A stretch of 64,000 nt of DNA, taken from NCBI GenBank assembly GCA_958510825.1, contig OY294045.1, forward strand, positions 10,529,916 to 10,593,915, written 5' to 3'. The notes under the pieces were generated by a model, which saw only the letters and a list, made by a program, of their open reading frames with translations, was not told the DNA's origin and made no database searches. This stretch comes from Brachypterus glaber (Eukaryota > Arthropoda > Insecta > Coleoptera > Kateretidae). The translations under genes were made by a program, and so were the position numbers. This document shows, one piece after another, positions 33,222-43,417 of this stretch; the stretch's first letter is position 1, and every line of letters starts with the position of its first letter.

Positions 33222-33444
33222 ATAAGAAAAATTATCAAGTCTCCCTTTCACTATTAGCCACTTTGACCAAAATAGAATAAATCTTTTATAGTTCAAATTC
33301 CCTGATTTTCTCTGATCTGTGGGTAAAAAAATATTCATTATAAAATAAAGCTGTAAATAACATCAAAATTAATATTTTTTATAAAGTTGGGACCACAATG
33401 GTGCCATTTAGAAGTTTTCTCTGTATTTCCGCCTCTATCAGTTA

Positions 33445-34205
33445 TTATTCATCTCCTCTGATTGCTCTGTATTTGTTTAGTTCAGTTGGAAATGTTCTGC
33501 TTAATTCTAACAGCATATTGGATTTGAATTTTCTGTATGCATCAATTTTTCCTTTAACTTGTTCATTTTTAGCAAGGGCCTTTTCAATGCAATCTTTTGT
33601 GTACAGCTGTGGATTTCTTCCTTGATCAATATAACTAAAAATATAACATACAGAACATTATGTACAGTGCTGGAAAAACCCTAAGTTTTTAGCGATTTAC
33701 CGAAAAAAACAAAAAAAAATGGTCAAGATCATTAGTTTTTTCTGGTTTGGACTGGCTTTTTTCTGCTAAAACCGTTTTTTTTTTTCGGTAAAAACTAGTT
33801 TCTTTTTTGGTTACACCTAGGTGGCGCATGATAAATAAAGTGAACTAGAGTTTACTGTATCTTAGATATTTATATTGATCTAGTGTCCAAGGTAAGCCCC
33901 CAAGATTTTGCCTGAATTAATATAAAATATACTTACTCAAAAACTTCTAATGGTACATGCACGTCCTGAACTTGTGATTTGAGCTTATCCACCTCTTGTA
34001 ACCCATGGACTAGTGCTTGCCTAAATTTTAAAGAAAAATTATAATAATAGACCTATATTCTACTTTTTAGTAGACCTACTTACAATTTTTGATTTAATAC
34101 ATTCTGGCTCTGCGGCTGAAAGTCGCTAACAATAATATGTATTTGTCGAACATTTTCAATAAACATTTCTAGTTGAGTTTCCAAATTTTCCAAGGAAGAA
34201 GCCAT
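33445..34205 (-). CDS. MED10: Mediator complex subunit 10 (three exons)
   Basis: Nut2/MED10 subunit of the Mediator middle module, which links activators to RNA polymerase II in the nucleus. Exons are 34205-34084, 34020-33937 and 33634-33445. Introns are 63 and 302 bp, both GT-AG, and phases agree (2, 2), giving 131 aa (human 135). Near the N-terminus it reads IIVSDFQPQSQNVLNQKL; exon 2 ends VHVPLEVF; exon 3 has the family signature YIDQGRNPQLYTKDC, then KALAKNEQVKGKID and the C-terminal YRAIRGDE. The start is the first ATG of the frame (MASSLENLE). The split codon at the last junction reads Asp where vertebrates have Glu. Gene content and length look intact. Confidence 0.95.
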
Positions 34206-34399
34206 TTTAAAGAGAACAACAACTTTACGAAACGTCAAATAAACGCAACATTTATCAGTGTTGCCAAACTAAGTTCCTTAAATATCATTAATCATGGTTG
34301 CAAACAGTAACATATTTAAATAAAATCCCTAGTTTCAAGGTTTTAGCCACAAACGAACTACTGATTCGTTTATGGTTTTAGTTGCCGGAGCTATCCAAG

Positions 34400-34735
34400 G
34401 ATCACTTGCACCAACTAGCAGCAACAATGATTTAACTTTAAAAAGGATTTCGGAAATGGAGCAACTCCAGAACACTTTACTGTGACCTGAAACCCAGAAT
34501 ACAATTTTAATATATAGTTTAAATACAAATTTATACTGAGCTGGCCAAATTTCGAAAGAAAAAGGTCAAAGAAAATTAAAAGAACTTTCAACTTGGACAA
34601 GTTTCGTCAATTAGGCCATAGCAGCGAAAAACGACGTTAAACAGTATAAAACAACAAAACATGGACAAGAAAGACTAATCAGAACGCATCACTTTTAACC
34701 TAAACTAAGTTTAGTCGAGATAATTCAAAGCGTTT
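34400..34735. mobile_element. Degenerate PIF/Harbinger-like MITE split by an insertion
   Basis: CACTTGCACCAACTAGCAGC and AATGATTTAACTTTAAA at the left, and AATCAGAACGCATCACTTTTAACCTAAACTAAGTTTAGTCGAG at 34676-34720, match the two halves of the reverse complement of the MITE at 51781-51915. About 230 bp of unrelated DNA lies between. Confidence 0.55.
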
Positions 34736-35186
34736 TTTAAGAAAATGTACTATGAGTGCCAATCATGCTCGAGTTTGGAAAATCCACTGTTCAGTCAGAG
34801 ACCACTTCTGGTTCAGTTGGTAAAATAAGCGGCAAATTTCGGAAAATGAGAGGTAAATTTCGGAAATTGATAGAAAGTTTGGAAAATTGAGGATTACAGT
34901 TGGGAATTTGGTAGAGTACAGTTGGGAAAATTGGAGTATAACAGTTGGGCCTTTGTTCAGATAGGGCTCATCAAAATTTTTCGTCATGGGTACCTTTTTT
35001 TTTGGAGTTGGGAAATTTCTTAATTTAAGTTTCTCCCCCCAGTAAAATCGCTTCCTGAGAATTGTTCATATTTTTTTTTAATTTTTTCTTGGTACAAATA
35101 AGAAAAATGTTTGCATGTAAAAAAAGATCAAACATTTTGATATCAGCATATTTAATTTTAAATAGAATGATTACTAATAAAAAAAT
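34736..35186. other. Intergenic between MED10 and CNEP1R1, no gene
   Basis: A short direct repetition (GAGTACAGTTGGGAA / GAGTATAACAGTTGGG; GGCAAATTTCGGAAA / GGTAAATTTCGGAAA) at 34825-34945. No ORF of note. Confidence 0.5.
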
Positions 35187-35269
35187 TTATTCTTAAAATG
35201 TATAAGCACATGGTAACATACCATTAATAAAAAGAATATTAAATATTAACAATATTTTGCTATATTTTG

Positions 35270-35810
35270 TCAAGTAATATTTGTAGGTCTGGGCCTTAGA
35301 ATTAATTTACCTGTATCATCACAAGACATATTAAAATCACTTAAAACTTCTCTAGTCCTAGATGTAATAATTGAAGCAGCAACAACTCTTCTATGTACTC
35401 CTAGTAATAAAATGCCGATTAATATTAATGTAGATAAAATGAAAAAAGGATGATTTGAAAGGGACTGTGTTAGAGAAACTGTCCTGGTATCTGGGTCCAT
35501 AATCCATTGACTAGCTCCAGTGGCTACACAAATAGAAACAGCTATGAGGACAACTAAAATAAATGCATTAAATGGTTAGATATCGTTATCATAAACAGAA
35601 TTAACTATTTACAGATGGCAATAAATAATACAGGCAATATCAAAAACCTACTTCTCCATCGTGTTGTTGAAGGATGTAAACATGCTATAACCTCCGTTAG
35701 TCGTCTTTCAAAGGCTTTTAAATCTAAAACAATACCTATTTTATAGGTTATGATAATTGTGTATAAATTATAAAATAAATACCTTCACATGCTGTCTGTT
35801 CAAGAGACAT
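35270..35810 (-). CDS. CNEP1R1: Nuclear envelope phosphatase regulatory subunit 1 (three exons)
   Basis: TMEM188/Spo7-type partner of the CTDNEP1 (Dullard) phosphatase, which dephosphorylates lipin at the nuclear envelope/ER membrane. Exons are 35810-35783 (MSLEQTACE), 35723-35652 ([20 protein letters not shown]) and 35553-35270. Introns are 59 and 98 bp with GT-AG ends, and phases 1 and 1 match, giving 127 aa (human 125). Two hydrophobic segments are visible: [17 protein letters not shown] near residue 35-52 and [17 protein letters not shown] near 72-88. The conserved C-terminal block [16 protein letters not shown] is complete. A plausible AATAAA on the minus strand lies at 35192-35187. Confidence 0.95.
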
Positions 35811-36707
35811 TGCTTACTTTATTTCTTAAAAATTATGTAAATCACAAACGATTTAAAAAAAATTGTTTAAAAAGTCGAAATAGTCTTGTTGACGTTACGC
35901 CATTTTGTATTAAACCAATGTGGCCAATCATAGATTAGCGTAAGGAATGTCCAATAATAAAAATGTTCTCCCTCTCTACACGTTTTTTGTAAGTGGCTGA
36001 TTATCCGAAGGACAGTATGACACAGTATATGCGTTTTTTCACAACCGCCTAATTGCAGCTCTCCGTGCCGGAGTTTGTTTTAGTTTTTTGTTGTTTGGTG
36101 TTTTTTTTAATGAGGAGTCTTGGTTTACGTTCACGTTCGTTTGACGTCTGTTTGGTGTTTTTTTTTTGTTGTAAAAAAATGTTTTTTATTTAAAATAATA
36201 CGCATACCGTTAATATAAAGTATCGCCAACATCTCGGTTTGTTTGTAAACAAATAGTAGGTATATTCAGGCCCGAACAATAACAATTAACAGTAACGGTT
36301 ATTGTTGTCTCTGTTAGAACAAGGCTGTGCGAGTAAGACAGACAAATGTATATGTTGGCTACGTTTTTTTTTAGTTTTTACAAATGAAATGTCTATTCTA
36401 GAGAGAAGAGTTATTAGTTCGTTGATGTATACATGTATGTATATTGAAAAACGGATCCCCCATTTTTGCAAAAAAAAAGTTTTCTCCTCTGAAAAAAAGC
36501 TTACCCCTGGCAGAAAATTTTCGCCGGGCCCCCATCGGAGGCCCGCGCCCCGGGGAATCTTTTCCCCCTGAATCCGGCCCTGGCCCCACCACTTCAATTC
36601 CGTTTAGTCGATCTAAATCGACGGAATGAAATTGTGTAAGCGAGAAAACGGCTAAACTGTTCAACCCATTCAATCCGGCGACAAAAGTTTCACCGACAAA
36701 ACCCAAC
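35811..36707. other. Upstream of CNEP1R1: repeats, no gene
   Basis: 36050-36200 (GTTTGTTTTAGTTTTTTGTT...GTTTGGTGTTTTTTTT) is a diverged copy of 36950-37050. Around 36490-36600 lies a GC-rich stretch, CCGGGCCCCCATCGGAGGCC...CTGAATCCGGCCCTGGC, resembling the end of a mobile element. Overlapping frames on both strands here are artefacts. Confidence 0.45.
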
Positions 36708-36866
36708 ATACCGACTTCCATTGGAGGAGTCAGTCCGCGCGTGTGACCTTGGCTAACCTGCGCATCTGCCGCCAGGCAGATAAGACCCTTTTTCTTACAG
36801 CGGCAGATGCGCAGGTTAGCCAAGGTCACACGCGCGAGCTGACTCCTCCAATAGGAGTCGGTATAC
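36708..36866. repeat. Long GC-rich hairpin, arms about 65 bp
   Basis: ATACCGACTTCCATTGGAGG...GTGTGACCTTGGCTAACCTG...GCGCATCTGCCG at the left returns as CGGCAGATGCGCAGGTTAGC...CTCCAATAGGAGTCGGTAT. Only a few mismatches; loop about 26 nt. Confidence 0.85.
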
Positions 36867-36927
36867 TGTATATTCTATGTCCGAAGCAAAAAGTATGCAG
36901 AAGAAGCACAGAGTAAGAAGAAGACGA

Positions 36928-37134
36928 GCGCCTAATTATAGCTACCCGCACCGAGATTGTTTTGTTTTTAGTCGTTTGGTGTCTTTTTTAATGGGGGGAA
37001 GGGGCGTTGGTCTTGTGCCTGTTTTTTTTGTTTTGTAAAAAATTGGTTTTGATTTAGAATAATACATTGCAAAACGGTGTTAGCCCTCTACTTCGCATGC
37101 GCAGCTCGGTGCGGGTAGCTATAACTAGGCGCTC
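36928..37134. repeat. MITE-like inverted repeat
   Basis: GCGCCTAATTATAGCTACCC...GCACCGAG pairs with CTCGGTGCGGGTAGCTATAACTAGGCGC at 37107-37134. Inside is TTGGTGTCTTTTTTAATGGG and a GCGTTGGTCTTGTGCC segment. Confidence 0.75.
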
Positions 37135-37519
37135 CTAGAAGAAGAAGAAGGATCACGGAGAAAAAGAGATAATCTTTGTTTTATTATATTGGGGTCACTG
37201 ATAAACCAATTTTTTTGAATTCCCATTTTTTGTTGTTATTTTAGGTAAGTTTCACTCAAACTAATTACTTAAATTGTGTTAATTAATCTACAGACTATAA
37301 ATTTATACTGTTGCTTTTAATACTATATTTTTTATGATGTTTGCTTTGTTTAAACAAGAATTTATTATTAAACAATGTTTACACACAAATTACATTTCTG
37401 ACAGGGTTAAACTGATGACTCATCCATCATCAATAGTTTGTTTGGGTCTTTAAGAGACAGGCGCAGCCTATGGCTCATTTATCTAAAAAAATACTTAATC
37501 TGAATTGAAATTTGGGGCA

Positions 37520-37613
37520 GTGAGTCTATGCTCACTGATGCGAGTTGCATCTGTCATAATTTGGGGGGGAGTGAGTCTTGCTCACTGATGCGAGTTGCAT
37601 CTGTCATAATTTG
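37520..37613. repeat. Two-copy tandem repeat of about 55 bp
   Basis: GTGAGTCT(AT)GCTCACTGATGCGAGTTGCATCTGTCATAATTTGG occurs twice in a row. TGCGAGTTGCATC is itself near-palindromic. Confidence 0.85.
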
Positions 37614-37885
37614 GCGCTGTGGAGTGGGTGGGAGGGGGATGGGGAGGGATGTGATAGGGAGAGGAGGGATGTGCGGGAGAAACTGATGACTATCATGTTT
37701 TATTTATTTATATATTGACTACCTATGCTTGTTTGTTATTGTTGTTTTGTTGCTTTTGAAAGTTAAAATACAACATTTCCAATAAAAGGTAGGTGTCCTA
37801 AGTTTTACTAAGTACTTAATAAGTTTTTCACGTAGTACTTATTACTATTATTATTTATCATTATTATATTAATAATAGTACTACC

Positions 37886-37960
37886 AAAGGCGCCGACTTT
37901 TCATAATCCCAGGGGGGCCAAAATTTTTTAAAGTAAAGAAAATGTATAAGTTATAAATTT
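37886..37960. repeat. Element end, GGCGCCGACTTTTC family
   Basis: AAGGCGCCGACTTTTCATAATCCCAGGGGGGCC.AAATTTT recurs inverted at 56205-56275 as CCCCCCTGGGATTTTGAAAAGTCGGCGCCT. Likely terminus of a transposon. Confidence 0.65.
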
Positions 37961-38155
37961 TTATTAAATAAAAAAAAGATCTTTTTGCACAATTCACAAT
38001 TTTTATAATTACTGGAAAAAAATAATGACTGATTTCTGCTTGAGCGCGGAACGCGAAAGCCGAAACCACATTTTTCGGTCGTAATACAAACAACATTTTT
38101 TCTACGATCTAAAATAAATAAATATATAAATTTCAGACAGTTTTTATAACCTTAC

Positions 38156-38223
38156 CGGTTCGCAGCAATTTTCTTCAAATCTGGTGGTTTAGAAGTAAAA
38201 TCCTCATCACTGTCACTCTCCAT
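38156..38223 (-). CDS. Candidate orphan first coding exon (22 codons plus 2 nt)
   Basis: On the minus strand an ATG opens an acidic peptide, MESDSDEDFTSKPPDLKKIA, that runs straight into a strong GTAAGG donor at 38155. Such an acidic Ser/Asp/Glu start followed by a good donor is typical of first exons of nuclear proteins. The nearest acceptor (about 80 bp on) leads to an in-frame stop within a few codons. An alternative TTTTCCAG acceptor continues to a Cys-containing stretch, but that runs into repeat-like DNA. It may be the start of a gene whose other exons are unrecognised or outside, or a transposon relic. Confidence 0.3.
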
Positions 38224-40278
38224 AATTTCTTCGTAACAACAAATATTTAGCACACGAAATTGAGATTTGATTCAAAATAAATAATAGTTTCATATTAAAA
38301 AAATGGCGAACCTACATCTCTTTGCATATAACTGACAGTTGTTTTACGATTGACATGCCGGTTGCCTACAGCAAAAAAAATCTATTTTCTGCTTGCTGTT
38401 ATGGTAACGAGCAGAAAAGTAAAATACTAAGAAATAGGTTATTTTCAAGTTTGAAAACTTCATTTGTTTTTGTAGAAATGTTAACTTTCCTACTAGGTAG
38501 TAGAAAAAAATTTTTTTTTTTTCGAAATTTTATCGAAAAAAAAATCTCAAGTTTAACAAGTAACTAATGCAAAATTGTAAAAAAGTCGAAAAAATTGTTT
38601 TTTTTTATTTTGATAATGTTTACACAATGTTTATTTTAATTTTAAAAATATTTATACAACACACTTGTTCCTTTAATTGTTTAGTAAAACTTTGAACAAT
38701 CGGTCCGGAAAATCGATTTGTTGGATCAATTTAAAAATTTACAGGGCCATGTGGGTACATTGAGCTGTAAAAAAAATACGTTCGAACGTATTAGATCTAA
38801 TGTTGATCAACATTAGTCGTTTCATACAAATTTGCAAATAAGCCGTAGATTTTCTAGTTTCAGTTTTTTCAAATTAATGTGAAGGATTGAACGCAATAAA
38901 TTAACGATCAGATCCTTACTTTTAACTGAGTCGAACCAAATTGAAGTTCTAAATATTAAAAATATAATATAAATATACGAATTGTACTAATTTAACAACT
39001 AATAGACAGTTTATTAATTGAAAAAAAAAAATGTTGAGAATTGGCTACGAAAAATTAAAAAAAAACAAAAAAAAACCGTTTAAAACAACGTATTAAAAAA
39101 AAACCTTTTTTTAACATCCCTAGATCAAAGCGCACAACATGTAATGTTAACATTCAAAAGACGTTTTTATACTATCTTTCTACCATGCCATTTGATTCCG
39201 GATGCAATGGCGTTACATCCAAAACCAAACGGTATGATAGAGAGGTTGTATAAGATTATTGCATGGCATTAAAACAAAGTAGTTGTTATTCTTGTATGTT
39301 AGGGACTGAATTTATTTCCAATCAGGTCTTCATTTTTCTGTGCTTTTCAGATAAAGAATCGGTCTAATACGTTTTAAAACATTTTTTTTTTAATCGAGTT
39401 TTTGAAAATATATTGTTTTATACTTTTTAGTTATCCGTAACACGTAACTTTAAAAACTTGTTTTTTTATTTAATTTTATTACCATTTAATTAAATGAGGG
39501 GGCATGCGCATCATTACCCCATCATGGACTTTTTAAATTAAATCACTTCACATAACAGAAACTATTTAACCTCTTCAGGGGCATAGGCACATATGTGTAC
39601 GTTTAAAAATAAATTCCGTAAAATGAAATTCACCGAATTGATTAACGCTCAGTGGCTATAGCTGTTACCATTTGCTTTGTTTCCAATCACAAGCGACATC
39701 CAATGGCCAAGATTTGCACATCTTCAGTTGTTTACTTGTTTTGACAATAAAAAGCATTTTTAACTTTTGCTGCTGAATTAATTTAAACAAAAAAATCGTT
39801 CCTGAAGAGGATTTTAAATTTTAAAAATTAATGCATGGATAATAGCAAATGATAATATTCTTCAAGAATATATTTATTTTAGAATAATCGATTAAGAATT
39901 ATGAACTTACCATCCTATTTCGTACACGTTTAAAATAATAACAACCCTGGTAGAAAAGTACATAAATCTAGCTTAACATAACATTAGATTAGTGACATTT
40001 TTATGTTTAGTCTCTAACGTTATACAAAAACGTTATACAATATATAAATTTAACCTTAAAAACTAACGTTTGACAAAAACGTTATAAAATACATAAATCT
40101 AACATTATCTAACTAAATTATAACCTTATTCTAACTTTAAATATTTTTTAAATTTCCATTATTAATACGTAAGCTATAGTAGGAAATACTCATTTCAGAC
40201 AGCTACCCAGTCAACACAAATACATGACAGGAACATAGCAGGTACATAACCACTGTTCTATGTGATGCCATATATATG
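38224..40278. other. Intergenic, AT-rich, no gene supported
   Basis: I see no coding exon with splice support on either strand. Contains AACGTATTAGATCTAATGTTGATCAACATTAG (38782-38817, small palindromes) and repeated AACGTTATACAAAAACGTTA words at 40015-40090. Confidence 0.45.
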
Positions 40279-40282
40279 ATAC

Positions 40283-42585
40283 TGTACCGCGTTTTCCTGT
40301 CTAGAATAAGTAAAAACTAAAAAATTATCAGGCGCTGCCCTGGTTACTTATTATAGAAAAGAAAATGTACGGTTGCGATCGGCTAACTGGCATCAGTACG
40401 GGCACAGGGGTTCATGGATTAAAAATTATGATAATAAGCTTAGTTTAACACCTTGGGCGCCAGAATCTTGTAAACATACATGTGCTTGGCAGTTTATGTG
40501 TTAAGATTCAAACACATAAAAAATAATGTACTAGAATATTAATTATCTTTTACAGCATGTATAAACCTGAAAAATAACTATGATTTGAATAGATTTGTAT
40601 ATCTTGTGTTGATTATAATTTAAACAAAAACTCAAATATGTGCTGTTACAATGTTTATTTAAAATGACAAGTAGACAACTTTAATTAATCATATTAATTA
40701 AAATAAAATTATAAATTACCAAAAGTATGGTGAAAAGACCCCATTGCGAAATATAAAAAAAATGTGGTGAACTACCCTATTGCAAAAATGTTAAAATATG
40801 TATACCAAAATTATTATGGTGAATAACCTAAATAAAAACAGTAATATAAGGTATGTGTTAATAAGTGAAAAATAGTAATCTAGGCGTACGGCCCAAAGTT
40901 GCAACTTTGTTTACAAACCAACCTAGAATATTCATAATAAAATAGAGCACCTTAATAAATATTAAAATTTGAGAACTTGGATATTTTGCCAAAAATAAAT
41001 ATAGTAAACCGCATTTTCATTATTTACACTAAAACTATAAAAACCTGTTAATTAAAGTTGTCCCTGGAACGACCAAATACGTTGTCCCACTCCCTGATGA
41101 TGTACGTCACTGTGCAGAACATTTCCTTGTCCTTGCCTTGAGAACTCCTTACAAATTTGAACACGTTTGAAACTCAAACGCTTGAGGATCCATTGAAACG
41201 TTTGTAAACCTCTTGGCTTAAAAACGGTACTGCAATTTACTGAACATCTTGAAAAATCTTGAAAACTCTTGAAAACTAAAGTGGAAAATTGAAGAACACC
41301 TCAATGAAAATTGAAGTTAAAGTTGAAATGGAAAGCTTCGCCATCGATACTCGTAAAATTTGAGATAACGGTAACGTTGTAAAATATAAAAGCTTCACCA
41401 ACAATATTCATAAAATTTGGGATAGAGGTATCGTCAAAACATTCGAAGAACGTTAGAACAGAAATGGAAAAGCTTCACCAACAATCTAGAAAGAAAGAAC
41501 AGCGACTTTAGAACTCAGCCATCGATATGAAAAATCGAAATCCGTAATTAGATTTAAAATAAACTTACCCAGTCCAAAACTGAATTAATTGGAGCAGTAA
41601 GTGCTGAATACTAGAATACTCTGCAGCCTGAAGCCTTCATCTGTACGCCTCTAATGAAAATAAAGAAAACAACGTGTTAAACACTTGTAACTTAGGTAAC
41701 CAAAAAGCGACTTACTTTGAAAGATGAATATTGTGGAATTTCCATTAAAACTGCTTGAACTAATTACGTAGGATTATACTACACTTCATTACAAACTTAT
41801 TGCAACATTTTTACACAAACATAAACCACGGATGGTTTCACAAAAATCAGATTCTGATTTTACGACCTGAACGCCATTGCTTGTCGTTTTGAAAAAGAAC
41901 GCCTCTCCCTTCAACTCCGGCAAGGTACAAAACTCCCCCCGTGGCGAAACTTGGAACTACGAACAACAAATCGATTTTGAGGGTAGGCAACACAAAAAAC
42001 ATCTATTCATAATCCCAATATTACTTGAAAATAAAGAAAAAGAATACTCTAAATAAGTTTAAAATGCCTAGCCATACATCTAACAATCGTTTCATATGGT
42101 TTAAGAAATGATACGACGAAAATAAACCAACTTGAAGTCATCAGCTGACCATGCAATGCATACTGTATACCTGAATGCGGGTAGAAGTAAAACTAACCTC
42201 AAAATTAGGTAAACAATCTTTGATAATGATTTTATCCGACTTCCAGAAGCTTTAGCTGTGATTAAAAAGGTAAGACTAGCTGAAAAACATCAGTAGCTAA
42301 CTCAAGTACTGAATGTAGTAGATTACTAGACGTTTGTTATTATATTTTAGGCTATCAAAAGTAAACACCAAAAATAAGACAAATTCTGTAATAAAAGAAA
42401 AATGACCCAGCAAATGGAATCAAGGACCATCGCAAGACTTCCACAAGACCATACAATAAGTCTGTACTCAATCTTATATGTGCAAATAGAAAGAAATACT
42501 AACTTCTGAAAAAATGGTAACATCGTATGATTACGTGACACAGATCAGGTAATCTTTAAAAACAGTGGCAGTCATAACTGCTACA
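40283..42585 (-). repeat. 3' LTR of the Ty3/gypsy element (2303 bp)
   Basis: Direct repeat of 49128-51430 with an exact offset of 8845 bp and no indel. Ends are TG...CA. It carries the retroviral-type promoter and polyadenylation functions by analogy. The length is large for an insect gypsy LTR. No coding capacity is evident; the 64-aa ORF inside occurs in both LTRs and resembles no protein. Confidence 0.95.
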
Positions 42586-42600
42586 CAGCCCTCCTCCGAA
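42586..42600 (-). other. Polypurine tract of the retrotransposon
   Basis: On the minus strand the sequence TTCGGAGGAGGGCTG abuts the 3' LTR. A purine-rich run at this place primes plus-strand DNA synthesis in LTR elements. Confidence 0.7.
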
Positions 42601-43417
42601 TAAATAAAAAATATTTATTCCCAAAAATATTTTTTAACCCAGAGTATAAACTCCAATAGTTAACTCTAAATAGAACATTACAATATCACAAAGAATAACC
42701 CCGTAACCAAAAAAATTACTCCTAACTTATGCTACTAGCATATTCTGATTCTGTAACCAAAAACTATTAAATTTACTTATTATTTATTGTAGCTTTATTC
42801 CCCTTTCCGAATATATACAAAAATAAAAATATTTATTTATTTTTCATTGCATTTCTATCCAATTTTTATGAATCAATATTGAATCAATGTTTATTGAACT
42901 TGTTATTGAATGCATTTTTATTGAATTTTTAGTTAAGCCTGATATCTACGCGTACCACACGCCTATTTACTAGGGACAAATCCATGAATTGACAAAATCG
43001 AGTTATAGTTACACAATCGGGAAGTTACATAATCGGGAAAATTCTTATTAACTAAAATTCAACAACAATGACTTTTTAATATCAATAATCCTTATTATTG
43101 ACACTAAGTCCAAAAACTTTTTAGTCCATAGCTTTGACCGTTATTAACCTTTTAATTTTTCAGGTATTCTAATCAAGATCTCAATCAAAACTGAAGAACA
43201 CTCACTCTACACCCATCTACTAAAATGTCGCAGCAATCAGTTCTAGACCTGATCCCTCGAGCATCAAAGAAAATATTTTTTTTTTTTACAATATTTGACT
43301 TTATTTTATTTAAAATAAAATTTAACTATTTACACTTGACTTTTACTCACTCTTAGCTAATATTTACAATTAACGGTTTTATTTTTCTTTCTGAAATTTA
43401 AAAACTCATGCATGCAG
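42601..43417 (-). other. 3' untranslated region of the retrotransposon
   Basis: About 0.8 kb between the pol stop codon and the polypurine tract. It is AT-rich with no ORF. No env-like membrane protein was found here. Confidence 0.7.

Noticed and set aside
36286..36829. Overlapping 61-143 aa frames on both strands
   Set aside because: They arise from a GC-rich repeat end and the arms of a hairpin; frames on both strands mirror each other.
37405..37450. CTGATGA core suggesting a hammerhead ribozyme
   Set aside because: No properly spaced GAAA box or stem set around it on either strand.
42347..42541. 64-aa minus-strand ORF, also at 51192-51386
   Set aside because: Lies in the LTR and appears in both only because the LTRs are identical; no domain or coding character.
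42601..43417. Possible envelope gene after pol
   Set aside because: No ORF of useful length, signal peptide or membrane segment in the region.
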